Below, piece after piece: positions 17,845 to 28,712 of a DNA stretch of 64,000 nucleotides. Position numbers and translations under genes: made by a program. Every line of letters starts with the position of its first letter. Position 1 is the first letter of the stretch. Source of the stretch: Prorocentrum cordatum (lineage: Eukaryota > Sar > Dinophyceae > Prorocentrales > Prorocentraceae); NCBI GenBank assembly GCA_963575745.1, contig CAUYUJ010020726.1, positions 740,969 to 804,968 of the forward strand, in the 5' to 3' direction. A model generated the notes under the pieces. The model was not told the DNA's origin and searched no databases. It saw nothing but the letters and a program-made list of their open reading frames with translations.

Positions 17845-18684
17845 CTAGCGCCTGTCCCTCTGGCGGGGCTCCGCCAGGCACCTCAAGAACTCGTGGTAGT
17901 CTGGAGAGACCTCCTCGATCATCGCCCAGACCGCCCTCTTCGCGAACTCGCCCGTGTAGTAGCTCGTGGCTGCTGTGAGGCCGCCTCCGGTGAGCTCGCC
18001 ATGCCGGTGGCCTCCGAGACACTCCAAGGCCATTCTAGCCGCCATCTTCGGGGATGTCGTGGCGGTCAGCCACTCCTTGAGCAGGGGCTGGCCCTTCTCG
18101 TTCTTCACCCCGAGTTGGCACCCGGCGACCTTGACCACCGTCATCGAGCAGTCCTCGATCATCTGCCTGATCATCCTGTGGCCCCAGCCCTCGCACTTGA
18201 TGGGCCACTCCCAGTGCGCATGCTTCCCCTGCGCCACCTGGTCGTGCACCAGCTGCACCGCGGCCTCATATTCCTTGATCGCCTCGAGCCTGCGCTCCCT
18301 GGCGGTCTCGGCTCTCAGAGGGCTGGTGCCGTTGAAGCCGAGGGTGAGGTTCGACAGGGGTCCACACCGCATGCTGACCCACAGGTGGTCAGGCTCAGCG
18401 TCATCACGTGCATCCTTGGCCTTCTGGTTCCCAGCAGGTGTCCCGAGTTTGTGGCCATTCCAGGCGCTGACTCGTCGCACTGCATCTTCTCCAAACTTCT
18501 CCGCCATCTTGGTGCTCAGAATGGAGGCCGGGCTGCACGCCACTTCCATGAACTCGATCCCCCCATGGGCTATTTGCAGTGCGTCGAAGTCCTCCGTGTG
18601 GCCGTTCTCCTTGATGCACTTCGCAAGCCAGCGTTGCTTCCGGGGATCCAGCTCCTTCGTGTGGTTCAAACCTCGGCCGGACAT
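17845..18684 (-). pseudogene. Copia accessory domain, methyltransferase-like
   Basis: An open frame of 279 codons between the protease and integrase regions, of a kind repeatedly seen in dinoflagellate Copia polyproteins. IEFMEVACSPASIL is placed like the cofactor-binding motif of cytosine-C5 methyltransferases and LWVSMRCGPLSN like their catalytic Pro-Cys motif. The match is weak and the fold is inferred. Alternative: a domain with no enzymatic role. Confidence 0.45.
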
Positions 18685-19543
18685 CTCGGACTGGAACCGA
18701 CTGGAACGAAGCTCTCGCCGTTGGGACTCGTGGAACTTGGCTGTCCCTCGAGCTTTTCCAGTCGCTGGCTGAGCTGGCTCAGGGTAGTCAGCATCTGCTG
18801 CTGGATGAACTGGTTTGTGTTCTTCTCCTCCTGGGCTGCGGCTTCCAGCCTCTCTTGCTCCTCGAGCTCGTCCTCCATCATCACGTCCATCGTCCTTCGG
18901 CGGGATGACCTCGCGCCCCCTCGAGCCTTCTGCGGCTCCGTCGGGACCTCCCCTTGTCCCTGGTCATCTCCTCCCTCACGCGGACCACCTCCTGCTCGTT
19001 GAGCCATGAGACAAACCTGGCCAGCTCCCAGCTGCTCTCGGTGATCTCTTCTGCCTGACACCAGGCCGCGTAGGTGCGGTACTGATTCAGGACCTGTTGG
19101 TACGTCAGGGCTCCGTACTGCCCGAAGCCCATGTGGTCGGTCGGCTCCGGCGCATGCATCTGGAGAATCGCCTTGCGGATCGAGAGTTTGAGCGAAGAAG
19201 TGGTCATGCCCGGCGTCGCGTGGGTTCCGACCTACGTCGCCTTCGCGAGCAGCTGAGCCTTCTTCACGGAGTTGAGGCCCCTCATCTCGATCTGCGCGGC
19301 CGTCTCCGCCTTCGGGAACATGTTCTCCTTGAGGACCTGCTTCAGCTCGTCCACGCTCCAGGCCGCACTGTAGGGCAGGCCAAACTCCTGGAGTAGTTGC
19401 GATACCTCCGCCTTGTGGAGCCCCTGCACCGCACTGCGTGGCGTTGGCATCCTGCACGCCCGAGCCGCACCGGCAGACCGCCCCGACGCAGGCGAGCGGC
19501 ACGGCCCCGCAGAGGAGGCTGCCCCAGCGCATCGCTCTGCCAT
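18666..19543 (-). pseudogene. Copia polyprotein, SAP-like and exonuclease-X-tail-like segments
   Basis: 19232-19440 reads VQGLHKAEVSQLLQEFGLP and a second helix pair ending MRGLNSVKKAQLLAKAT, resembling a SAP-type helix-turn-helix pair. The next piece, from 19207, contains HMGFGQYGALTYQQVLN and YRTYAAWCQ, like the small domain at the C-terminus of exonuclease X relatives. The pieces are in different frames, so the chain is broken. Confidence 0.5.
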
Positions 19544-19914
19544 CGACGGCCTCTGGCCTGGAATATGTAGGATCCGCAGGATCAGGAACTTCTGGCTGCT
19601 GCACGTGAACGTTCGCGTTCGACGCGGAAGGCCTCGCCGGACTCGAGCCTGAACTGCTGCGGATGTGCCCGTGCTCTTCCTGTGTGTTTCGAAAACCGTC
19701 CTGGGGAGAGTTGGGGGTGACGTCGCCGAGAGGAGCAGATGAAGATCGATCCATGCATGACTCGACTCGCTCTGCGCACCCGTCTGGGCCGAGGTCTGAG
19801 CCCTGGCACGCCGCCACGCACGCCGTGCTCCACTCAGAGAGGTGGTTGCAGATCATCTTGAAATTCTGCAGCTTGGCCAGGTCCTGGACCCTCTGCTCGA
19901 GCAGGTCGTCCACC

Positions 19915-20280
19915 AGGCTGATATAGTAGTGCCCGCCGTCCGATGACTCCTCTAGCTGGACCGGAACCCCCGGGGCCAGCTTCACGAACACCTCGACTCT
20001 TGTGTAACAGTCAACGACGGCTCCAGGTTTCTTCAGCACCTTCTTGGACACGAGGATCGGGACGTCCTTCGCGAAGCCGTTGATGGCGACGTCGCCCTCC
20101 ATTCCCCCGCCGGTGATGCCGAACTTCACCTGGCCGTAGGCGCGCTCCTTCTCGCCTGTCCCGAAGCTGTAGACCAGCTGGTAGTCCCGCTTCAACTCCC
20201 GCAGCCTCGTGTCGCCGTCTTTCTCCATGTTCTTGCGGGACAACCCCTTTGCCCTCTCGGATCTTCTGGTCCGCGAGCAT
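19915..20280 (-). pseudogene. Copia protease region, remnant
   Basis: VYSFGTGEKERAYGQVKFGI, DVPILVSKKVLKKPGAVVDC and GGHYYISLVDDLLEQ match the C-terminal half of the retropepsin region of dinoflagellate Copia elements. The DTG/DSG active-site motif is not visible, so the N-terminal half is lost or shifted. Confidence 0.55.
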
Positions 20281-20383
20281 CGCCTCGCATCTCGGGTCCC
20301 CAGACTCCTGCTCGGCAACCATCGACGCTGGCCTCTGGCGGGCCCGTCGCCCCTGGCTTGAGCCGGGGGTCGTGGCGGTCCTG

Positions 20384-21704
20384 GCAGTCCTGCACCCAGT
20401 GGGCGCCGCCACACTTCGCGCACTTCTTCTGGCCCTTGTTCGGCGGCAAGACCGAAGGATTGCAATCCTTCGTTTTGTTGCAATCCTTTTTTTTTTTTGC
20501 AATCCTTCGTTTTTTTTGCAATCCTTCGTTTTTTTTGCAATCCTTCGCCCCGGGCGCCGTTCTGGGGAGGCATCGGCCGACGTGATCCCGCTGGGAATCC
20601 ACGGCCAGCTCCCTTGCCTTCAGGCCGACCTCCACGGTAGAAGCCCCTGCTCAGGCGACTGTCCGCCTGCGCCTCGCGGGCTTGGCGGAGGGTGCGCTGA
20701 GCAGTGTGGATCGCCGCTAACGCCTCCGCCTGTTCGTACTGCGCGGCCAGGTGCGCCTCGATGTCCTCGTCGTTTGCCTCTACCTGGTCTGGCTCATCCT
20801 CGCGTGGCTCTGGATGCTCTCGGTCAGCCGCGAAACTGCCTGCGTCTGGTTCGTCCTCTGCACCTTCTAGCCATGTTCGATCGTCATCCCCGAGCTGGGC
20901 CGCGTACGCCCTCGGGAACTTGGAGTGTCCATCTCTCTCCGCCAAGTCGTCGTCCTCCCAGCTCGAGATCAGCTTCTCGCGAATCAGGTTGACGTCCAGC
21001 GAGCCCCCCGTCGCGGTCACGATCGCCGCGCGCTCGCGGGAGTCGAGGCCAGATCGCACCAGCATCAGCCAGCCGAGGACGCTCGCTGGGAAGACCTCAG
21101 GCATGCTCCCGAGCTCCTCCTCGGCCTCAGCGTCGGGGTCGGCAGCACTCCAGTGGTGGGATGTCTCAGTCGCGTCGTCAGGCAGGCCGTCGGTGTACTC
21201 CCATGTCCATTATAATCCATCCCATGGCCATCCCCTCCCGACCTGGATCCATCTGAATTGTCTCTCCGTCTTCCTTCCTGACGGCGAGCTCTGGACTGGG
21301 ACTGCATGCCCCAGTGCGCGCGCCAGTGCGCGCCTCAGGTACTGGTAGCTTGTCTCGAAGCGGTCGGCCCACTGCTGCATGGGCTCCAGCTTCCGGCGTT
21401 TCGTCTCGATCAAGAACGTCTCCAGCTCCTGGCCCGCGTCCAGGACGGCCTGGCGTGAGCAACGTCGCTCGAGCCATGCCAGGAGCCTCTCTACGCCGTC
21501 AGCCCGTGATAGCCACCCGGGCTTGCAGCGCTCCGCCGCCACCTCGGCCCGGCCCGTGAGCTACGCCTCGAGCCTCGGGCCGCACGGGTACCGCTCTTCT
21601 CGTTTGGTGCCCTCCTGGTACTGGGGGGCCTTCCGCCTGTATGTCCGCCAAGTCGTTGGATCTCCGTCCCAGCTTGGCACTTTTCCTCGATGATCTTCAC
21701 TCAT
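20384..21704 (-). pseudogene. Copia gag with zinc knuckle
   Basis: Starts MSEDHRGKVPSWDGDPTTW (ATG at 21704), is cut by TAG at 21561-21563, and resumes with LLAWLERRCSRQAVL and METFLIETKRRKLEPMQQW-like text (LETFLIETKRRKLEPMQQW). A second frame carries MPEVFPASVLGWLMLVRSGL and LISSWEDDDLAERDG. The zinc knuckle KCAKCGGAHWVQDC (20384-20422) is CX2CX3HX4C, one residue shorter than the usual CX2CX4HX4C. A TTGCAATCC array interrupts the frame at 20456-20547. Confidence 0.78.
20456..20547. repeat. TTGCAATCCTTCG-T(n) array inside gag
   Basis: Five units of TTGCAATCCTTCG plus a T run; the first is the palindrome GAAGGATTGCAATCCTTC. The same unit occurs in both orientations at 52715-52856. Confidence 0.9.
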
Positions 21705-21741
21705 CGTGGAACTTCGTGTCGACCACGAAGCTCCGCGACCA

Positions 21742-22110
21742 TGCAAGTGATAGGCGGAATCGCGCAGTGGTATCTATCTCCTCGATTTCTCCTGAACTCC
21801 AAGAGCTCAAGCTCGTCCCATCGAGCTTCCTTGTTTCTCCGCGCCTCTAAGCGCAAGCGAGGGGGCGCTTGAGCCAAAATGGCCACGGCAGTACACATAT
21901 GGACGGGCCCTGCAAAGCACCTCGCTCACACTGCTTGCACCCTCGAAGTTCTATGCTCAGGCTTGCTCAGAACCAGATCTGCACTGATAAGGGCCCTCCA
22001 AGCTGAGCATACTATCTTCGTCGGAATCATCACTCGAGATGGCCTCGTAATCAGGAAACTCCAGATTTGCTGCTCCAGAGGTTGGCTCCCTCGATGACTC
22101 CGAGCTTCTC
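21742..22110 (-). repeat. Upstream LTR of the Copia-order element
   Basis: Matches 13678-14047 with scattered substitutions. It ends (element strand) CACTTGCA, 37 bp before the gag ATG. On its outer side, 22111-22140 repeats a piece of LTR text (TATGCTCAGGCTTGCTC), so the outer border may be rearranged. Confidence 0.82.
21868..21889 (-). other. Spliced-leader sequence in second LTR
   Basis: 21 of 22 positions match the dinoflagellate spliced leader (GTGG instead of GTAG near the 5' end; first base G is allowed). Same orientation and LTR position as 13805-13826. Confidence 0.9.
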
Positions 22111-22199
22111 TATGCTCAGGCTTGCTCTGAGCCAGATCTGCAAGCACGGGCCCCGCAGTGCCGCTCTGGGGTCCTCTCCTTCATCCCCCTCTTTGGTCC

Positions 22200-22420
22200 C
22201 CCCTCCCCCCCCAGTAAGTCCTCCTCCTCATCCTCATCCTCCTCCTCCTCCTCCCCCTCCCCCTCCTCCTCCCCCCCCTCCTCCTCCTCCTCCTCCTCCT
22301 CCTCCTCGTCCTCCTCCTCGTCCTCTCTTCTCCTCGTCCTCCTCCTCCTCCTCCTCGTCCTCCTTCTCCTCCTCCTCCTCCTCCTCCCCCTCCCCCTCCT
22401 CCCCCTCCTCCTCCTACCAC
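22200..22420. repeat. CCT/CTC triplet tract
   Basis: About 200 bp of (TCC)n/(CTC)n with CCCCCTCC and CTCGTCCTC variants. Confidence 0.95.
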
Positions 22421-22605
22421 CCGCCCGACAGAGGCTCGAGCATTGGCCAACAGGTTCCGCCACGTGCTTCATGGCGCAGAGGGGGGGGCGTCTTGGTCTC
22501 CTGGGCGGCGGGGGGAGAAGCCGCGGGCGCCCTCGGGCCCTGGGGCTTCCTCCAGGGGCGACGCGGCGCAGGCCGCGCGGACGGAGGACCGACAGCCCTT
22601 CCCTT

Positions 22606-22730
22606 GGCATCGCTCGGACGTGTGCATTACTCCTTCGGCGAGGCCCATCGAGGAGCATCCTTGATCATTTGGCGAACAAGCCACGCACGAAGCCGAAGCA
22701 AAGACAGGGAATGGACGTCCCAGCGATGGC
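22606..22730. mobile_element. Family-D TIR element, copy 2
   Basis: About 125 bp, with ends GGCATCGCTCGGACGTGTGC and, inverted, GGCCATCGCTGGGACGTCC. Interior: GAGGAGCATCCTTGATCATTT and CCACGCACGAAGCCGAA. Confidence 0.8.
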
Positions 22731-23016
22731 CAGTTACACACTGTTCCTATCTAAGTCTTCGAAGGGTCTTTGCTTTTTGGGGGGGGCCAGGTCCTTTCAT
22801 TTCTAACTGTTCTATCCGTGGCCTCTTCCGGGCCACGGGGGGGGCCAGGAACAGTCAGGAGCGAGCAGAATTAGAAAGGAGCACGATTCGGAATAGACGA
22901 CGTGCACTTCAGACTCGGAGGTGCCCTGCAAGTTTTTTCTCCGAACGCGCCAGACCTCTGAGCCAAAAGACCCCCTGCGCGGACGTGGACCCGGCGAGAT
23001 TCGAATATCAATATGT
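22731..23016. other. Unassigned sequence
   Basis: No gene. Contains a CCTCTTCCGGGCCACGG/GGGCC run near 22824-22850. Confidence 0.4.
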
Positions 23017-23190
23017 GTCAGGAGGGAAAGAAGCACACAGACACAATGAATCGTCTATTCCTTGGAAAATACCGGAAAATAAAGGAAGTGGTGGGGAAGA
23101 CAGAAACCCAGAACATATGGGAAAATATGGGGAATCCTTTTATGTGTGTGTGTGTGTATTTATTTGTGTGTCCCAGGGCCCCTTCAGTGT
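23017..23190. mobile_element. Family-N element, copy 2
   Basis: Same AT-rich element as in the Copia RNase H at 14571-14747: AGGAGGG..A, CACAATGAATCGTC, GGAAAATAC, GGGGAAGACA, a GT run and TCCCAGGGCCCCTTCA. Flanks ATGTGTC and GTGTGTC may be a target duplication. Confidence 0.75.
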
Positions 23191-23388
23191 GTCTCCGTCG
23201 CCACGGCGTGACTTTGCACATCGAGGCGGATACTTTTCCAACTGTTCGGCCTCGGGCCGGGGGGGCCGTCGGATAGTCTCGGAGCGGCTGCGCCATTCCA
23301 CGAGCCCCCATGAGATTGGTGTCCTTGCCTGTGCAAGCCGCGAGGTTGCGCCGCTTCACCCGCCCACAAGACACCCATGTCGGGCGAA

Positions 23389-23540
23389 GAGAAGTATGCG
23401 CATGCACCGATCCTGGCCAGGCCTACTATCCTGGGCCCAGGATCGGTGCGTAGGCTTCCCTGGCCAAGGCAGGCGGTCGCACGCACCGATCCTGGGCCCA
23501 GGATGGGCCTGGCCAGAATCGGCGCATGTGCATACTTCTC
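23389..23540. mobile_element. TIR element Q
   Basis: 152 bp with arms of about 35 bp (32 of 35 paired) starting GAGAAGTATGCGCATGCACC. The interior contains ATCCTGGGCCCAGGAT twice, itself palindromic. Only one copy in the window. Confidence 0.8.
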
Positions 23541-23564
23541 TTTCCTCAATTATATCTCAAACTT

Positions 23565-23565
<1 letters not shown>

Positions 23566-23612
<47 letters not shown>

Positions 23613-23620
23613 CATATAGC
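23566..23620. repeat. AT dinucleotide tract
   Basis: (TA)n of about 45 bp, unusual in this GC-rich sequence. Confidence 0.95.
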
Positions 23621-24562
23621 TATCTCTGCATGCCCGTAGAGCTGTCATCTCTCGAAGGGCAGAAGCTTACGTCCGCCAGCTTCCGGGGGGCGCCTTGCGC
23701 CTGCGGAGCCGCCCTCGTCTTCGCCCCGCCGGCCTCCGCCGCCCTTCCGCCGCCCGTCCGCCGCGGAAGACGTGCCACCGCCCCGGCTTGCCCCTCGAAG
23801 GCGAGGCCCTTCGTGGAAGGAAGTCTCCCGGGGGCGGCTGGGTGCACCCCGAGAGGATGCGCCGCCTCACTGGCCCACGAAGGATTGATGTCTCGAAGGT
23901 CCTGTGCGTCTGCGTGCGCCGATGCCTCTGCCACTGCACCAGCTCCGTTGGCCAGCGCCTCTCGCCTGTTCATCTGTCGGGAGTGGGGCGAGGAACCCGA
24001 GCCCAGTGCGGAAGACCTTTTGGCGGTGGTGGAGGAGCCGCGGGCGTCTCCCTCGCTACCTCGACTCGCTCTGCAGTGCTGCGCTGCGCCTGTGGTTTGT
24101 CCTGTTCAGCATTTGCGTTCCAGGTTGCTGGTGCGCATCTACCATGTTTCCTGTGCAGTTCTGGACGTGCACTTGTTCTAGTGTCAGTGATCGGGCAGCT
24201 CCCGCGTGTGCGAAATGTGGTTTCCCGTGCCATGTATTGTGCATCTCTGTGTGCAGGAGAATACCCGTGAGTGCATTCCATAGAACGATATGCAGTCACT
24301 AATGCCGCCCGTGTGTTTCACTTGTTGTTGCAATCATTCGTTGGATGCTGCAGTGCTCGATATATTCACGCTTCGCTGTATGTTTAGGTTTGTTTGATCG
24401 ACAGCTTCTGTCCATCTAGCCGAGATGGCGGTGCCCACCAGACCCTGTCACCGCAAACGTGGCCGCGGCCCGTTCAGCAGCTTGTTGCGATGATTGGCTT
24501 GGCCAAGTCAATAGCGTACAAGTCTCTGTGCTCTTTTCATTCGGCAGCTCGGAGCGGGGAAT
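23621..24562. other. Unassigned sequence
   Basis: Open frames cross 23695-24302 on both strands, but none shows a domain. A GC-rich part (to about 24060) gives way to less biased sequence. A host exon cannot be excluded. Confidence 0.4.
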
Positions 24563-24612
24563 AGAGAGAGAGAGAGAGATTGGGAGAGCGAGAGAGAGAG
24601 AGAGAGAGAGAG
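24563..24612. repeat. GA dinucleotide tract
   Basis: (GA)n, slightly interrupted. Confidence 0.95.
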
Positions 24613-25017
24613 AAAGGATCCTTAGTTTTGACAATGCAGGCAACCAACATAAATGATGGCACGGTGATTGGGTGTCGTGAGTTGGTGTTGGTTGCTTACC
24701 CATTCCGCCCTGCTTTAACAACGTTGGTGTTGTCGGTTGTGGTCGTAGAGGCGGCAGAAGCTGCTGCAGAAGCAGAAGCAGAAGTCGAGGACTCTACTTT
24801 GCAAGCAGCGCAGCGTACCATGACTGCACCTGGCCGATGCGTTTAAAGAGGGCAGTGGAGATCCAGACCATATGTGCTTTTGGTGTTATTCATTTATGCA
24901 TATATTTCGATATCTTGACAACGAAAATAATCAAATACGCCCCTCCCCGGGGCTCCGCCCACTCCGCTACCATTCCCGAGAAATCCCTTGTATCACCCTC
25001 CCAGGCGTCCAAGAGAG
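24613..25017. other. Unassigned sequence
   Basis: No gene. GCAGAAGC triplets occur near 24755-24785. Confidence 0.4.
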
Positions 25018-25510
25018 CCCCTTGAGAGCTTGAACACGGCCCAGGATGCCCCCGAGACAGCCCAAGAGTGCTCCAAGGCTGTCCAAGCCGGCCCCCCGAC
25101 AGCTTTGGAAGCCCCCAAGAGCATTCAAGATCTCCCAACGAGGCTTCCAAGAGTTCTCCAAGAGCTCCGGGGAGGCCTTGAATTTGTCACAACGGTTGGA
25201 AACAAAGCATGGGGATCAATGGTTTTCTGTGTTCTCGCGCTTCCGCCTCTGACACACTTCCGAGTCTCGCGCAAGCCCCCCAAGAGAGCTCCAAGAGGCC
25301 CCCAAGAGGCGCGAAGAGGCCCCAAGAGGCCACAAGAGGCTTCCCATGACGCCCGAAGAGGCACCGCCGAGGTCCCAAAGACGCTCCGAGCAAGCCCCAA
25401 CGAGCTCCTAAAGCCCGCCCCAGAGGTACCCAGCGTCGAAGACGCCCCGAGAGGCCCTCGAAAACTCCGAATGCCCTCAAGAGGCCCCAAGAGGCCCCGA
25501 GAGCCGCTCG
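25018..25510. repeat. CCCAAGAGAGCTCC-rich dispersed repeat
   Basis: Degenerate 10-14 bp units (CCCAAGAG, GCTCCAAG, GAGGCCCC) in two blocks (25018-25160, 25262-25510). Similar text occurs at 6060-6190 and 27490-27620. Confidence 0.6.
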
Positions 25511-26570
25511 GAACGCCTATCGGGGGCATCTCGGAACTCTATCGGGGTGCATGTGCAAGCCGCGGGAGCGGGGCGGAAGCGCAAGAACATATATAGAGAT
25601 AATAATGTGTCCGCGTTTGTTTGCAATGATGTTGGCCTCTTAAGGGCTCCCCCAGAGCCCTTGGAGGACTTGTGGAGGCCTCTTGGGATAAGTTTAGGTG
25701 TTCGTGGAGGCCTCCAGAGCCAACTTGAACAACAAAGGGAATCTCGTCAAATCCCTTTTTCTTTCAAACTCGCACATTCCCCTCCGTTCCCTCCTGTCCC
25801 AGGCCTCGGAGTGCCCCACAGTGCGTTTCCGTTTCCCCCATCCCTCGCTGTCCGTTCTGTTTGTTCTCCCCGTTGTTTTTGGTTCTCCTCCGTCTCCCGT
25901 TCCACTTCTTTCTCCTGCCTCTCCTCCCCACTCCTCCCAATTGCGTTGTTTTCCCTCCTCCCTCTTCCTCGTTTCTCCTTCATGCCTTCCTCTCTTCTCC
26001 TCCCTCATGCGTTCCCGCTTCTCCCCTCCCTCATCCTCATCCCCCCCTTTACTCCTTCTTATTTCCGCCGCCCTCACCCAGCATCTTGCCCCACTGAGCG
26101 GTAGGAAGCCCAGCTTGAGAAAAGGCGGGCACTCCCTCAAATGTTTTTTCCATGGCCGAGCACAGTCGACGTTTCGAGCCCAGACGCCAAAAGCCCCGGG
26201 GAGGCCCCCGAGGCGCGCCCAAGAAGGCCTTCGGGGCCACCAGGGGACCCCACCAACATCCGAAGAGACACCACCCCGTGAAACAACTCAGATCCCTCCA
26301 AGAGCGTCCCAGGAAGGCATCCGAAGAGACTCCCAGCATGGTTTCCCCAGGCCGTGAAGGAGTTCTCGGGCGTCCTTACAGGCTGCCCTGGGTCCTCAGC
26401 GTGGTTGCCTTGCGCGCCTTCCTGAGGCCCACCTGGACGCGTACCCAGGGGCGCGGAGGTTCCATGTCTTCGGCGAGGCTCCCCGACGAATGGTTGTGCT
26501 GCCCGCCCCTCGGCGATTCGCCCCGAGCGTCGCTTCCGAGTAAAAGGGGGGTGGGAGGAGTGGCAGGAGG
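25511..26570. other. Unassigned, pyrimidine-rich
   Basis: TCC/CTTC-rich from about 25770 to 26090, but not a clean microsatellite. No gene recognised on either strand. Confidence 0.5.
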
Positions 26571-26900
26571 AGAGGGAGGAGGAGGAGGAGGAGGAGGAGG
26601 AGGAGGAGGAGGAGGAGGAGGAGGAGGAGGAGGAGGAGGAGGAGGAGGAGGAGGAGGAGGAGGAGGAGGAGGAGAGGGAGGAGGAGGAGGAGGAGGAGGA
26701 GGAGGAGGAGGAGGAGGAGGAGGAGGAGGAGGGGAGGAGGAGGAGGAGGAGGAGGAGGAGGAGGAGGAGGAGAGGGAGGAGGAGAGGGAGGAGGAGGAGG
26801 AGGAGGAGGAGGAGGAGGAGGAGGAGGAGGAGGAGGAGGAGGAGGGGGAGCAGGGGGAGCAGGAGCAGGAGGAGGAGGAGGAGGAGGAGGAGGAGGAGGG
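26571..26900. repeat. Long GGA triplet tract
   Basis: About 330 bp of almost pure (GGA)n with rare GAGAGG and GGAGCAGGA interruptions. Gly, Glu or Arg runs on plus-strand frames and Pro, Ser or Leu runs on minus-strand frames are compositional. Confidence 0.97.
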
Positions 26901-27038
26901 TGGGGGAGTCGCCCTGCACGCATGCCTTCTGGCGCGAGGTCGTGCCGGACGCCTCCTCGATTAGAAACAGTGAGCTGCGTCGTTTGCCCGGTGCCGCATG
27001 CGGCGCAGCAGCTTAACGCTTCTCAGCAACACATAGTA

Positions 27039-27240
27039 TCGCAGGCCTAGAGATTGACACCAACACCAATATCGGCGGTTTGCTTCCACCTGGGGGAGAA
27101 GATCCCGATCCCGGTGATGGTGGTAATATTCTGGCTGCCAAGGTAGCCGAAATATTACCACCAACACCGAAATCCAGGATCATCTTCACACAGTGGAGGC
27201 AACACCCTGTGTTGGTGTTGGTGCCCATTTCCAGGCCTCC
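27039..27240. mobile_element. Family-A element, copy 2, with 6-bp TSD
   Basis: 202 bp, from TCGCAGGCCTAGAGATTGAC to CATTTCCAGGCCTCC, flanked by ATAGTA at 27033-27038 and 27242-27247. Nested palindrome as in copy 1. Confidence 0.88.
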
Positions 27241-27252
27241 TATAGTACGAAT

Positions 27253-27404
27253 AGGGGGCCGCATGCGAACCCGACCCCCTGCCCCCCACGACTTCTGAGG
27301 GGGAGGGTGGGGTTCAGTTCGCTAGGGAGCTCCCGAGCGAAGTGAACCCCACCCTCCCACTCCGAAATCCTGGGGGGTAGGGGTAGGGTTCGCATGCGCC
27401 CCTA
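27253..27404. mobile_element. Long hairpin element J
   Basis: An imperfect palindrome: outer arms contain GCATGCGAACCC; inner arms (27301-27323 and 27336-27358) pair 22 of 23 bases around a GGGAGCTCCC loop. It begins 12 bp after family-A copy 2. Confidence 0.82.
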
Positions 27405-27809
27405 ACGAACTGAGGGATTCCCAAGGTCGCGCCCGATACGGCTTCGACTGAGCTTGGCAGTCCTTGGATGGTCTTAGTTGCCCCACGCCAGGGTTTCCAA
27501 GGGACCCAGGGGTTCCGAGGGTTTCCAGAGGGCCTCCCAAACACCTCCGAGACAGTCCGAGGGGCCCTCCTGACGCCCAGAAGATTTCAAGACCGCGCAA
27601 GACGGTCCGCAGGCTACGAGCCTCCCGAGGCCTCCCAAAGGTTACCTTCAGGCAGTTGCTCGGCGTATCTGCTCAGAGCAGCAGGGTCTCGCAGGGCCTG
27701 CTTGCGCAACGACTCCCGAAGAGTCCGTCGGGGAGCACGCTGCCAGAAGGCGATCGTCGCGGGATGCGTTCCGTCCTCATCCAGTCCGGTAAGTTGACTG
27801 GGACTGCGC
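27405..27809. other. Unassigned sequence
   Basis: No gene. Degenerate AGGGTTTCCAGAGG and CCTCCGAGACAG motifs related to 25018-25510. Confidence 0.4.
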
Positions 27810-28002
27810 TACGGTAGGTTTGCGTCGTGTCGACCAGCGGCGACCCCAGCGTGGGCGTTCAAGGTTGAACGCCGCCGGCGACCCAGAATCGATCGACGTT
27901 GAACGATTGGACGTTGCGGAAACGGCCGATCGTTCAAGGTTGAACGATCCCTGCGGTGTCAAAAACCAACGCTGGGGTCGGCACGACACGAACCTGCCGT
28001 AC
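27810..28002. mobile_element. TIR element I
   Basis: 193 bp with ends TACGGTAGGTTTGCGTCGTG and, inverted, GTACGGCAGGTTCGTGTCGTG, both followed by CGACC...CCCCAGCGT. The interior has the palindrome GTTCAAGGTTGAAC twice. A partial right end is at about 3432-3472. Confidence 0.8.
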
Positions 28003-28410
28003 ATGTCCCATGCGTGTGCTTGTGTGTGTCGGTGTTTGCTTGTCTGCGTTCATGCCTTCCCGCCTGTCTGCTCGCCTACCCGTCTGCCTGCCTGTCCGTC
28101 GTTATGCCTGCAAGTACTCGTCTGTCCGTCAGAGCGTCCATCAATCTGCCTCTCTGGACGCAGGTAGAACAGTATGCAGTTGCGCTCGCATGTATTGTTC
28201 ACGGAGTCCCTTCCATGTATCTAGCGTCCAGTGCCCATCGGTCCAAACCGCCCTCGTGCATGTGTCGTGTAGAAGAGGCCTCTCGCGGTCCCTTGGTCGG
28301 CCTCTTGGGGATCTGTGGGTGCCTCTTGGGTGCCTGTTCTGGGTCTCATGCGGGCATGTTGGCAGCCCGTCGGGGTCTCGTGGCAGGCCGCTCGGACGTC
28401 CAGGAGACTT
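28003..28410. other. Unassigned sequence
   Basis: TGTG/TGCCTG-rich unique sequence (28010-28180); no gene. Confidence 0.4.
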
Positions 28411-28533
28411 GGCGTCGCTCGGACGTGTGCACCTTTTCTCGGCGTGGACCATTGAGGAGCATTGTTGGTCATTTGGCGAAAAATGCACGAGCGAAATCGA
28501 AAAATGCACGGGGAATGGACGTCCGAGCGATAG
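28411..28533. mobile_element. Family-D TIR element, copy 3
   Basis: About 123 bp, with ends GGCGTCGCTCGGACGTGTGC and GGACGTCCGAGCGATAGC. Interior GAGGAGCATTGTTGGTCATTT and AAAATGCACG twice. Flanks share AGGAGA. Confidence 0.82.
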
Positions 28534-28712
28534 CGAGGAGAGGAGCTGGCATGCCGGGAACGGGCCAGTCGCTGCACGTGGCTGCAGTCGGCTCTGCGGG
28601 CACGGTGATGGCCTCCCCCGCGACACCGCGGAGCAGAGCGCCGCGCCGGAGGCCCCGGGGCGCTCCTGGCCACGGAGAGCCTCGGCCTCGAGTGGAGGTT
28701 CCCCGACCGTCA

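Larger units (their letters stand above)
13678..22110 (-). mobile_element. Copia-order LTR retrotransposon, decayed
   Basis: Direct repeats of about 370 bp (13678-14047 and 21742-22110) bracket gag, protease remnant, accessory domains, integrase, RT and RNase H in Copia order (integrase before RT), all on the minus strand. Stop codons, frameshifts and three nested insertions make it inactive. Fragments outside the upstream LTR (22111-22140 repeats LTR text) suggest an earlier, larger or rearranged insertion. Confidence 0.88.

Noticed and set aside
22067-24181. 704-codon plus-strand frame
   Set aside because: It starts in the Copia LTR, crosses CCT tracts and families D and N, and shows no domain.
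26137-26964. Open frames of about 260-270 codons on both strands
   Set aside because: They run through pure GGA/CCT triplets and read as Gly, Glu, Arg, Ser, Pro or Leu runs in all frames; compositional.
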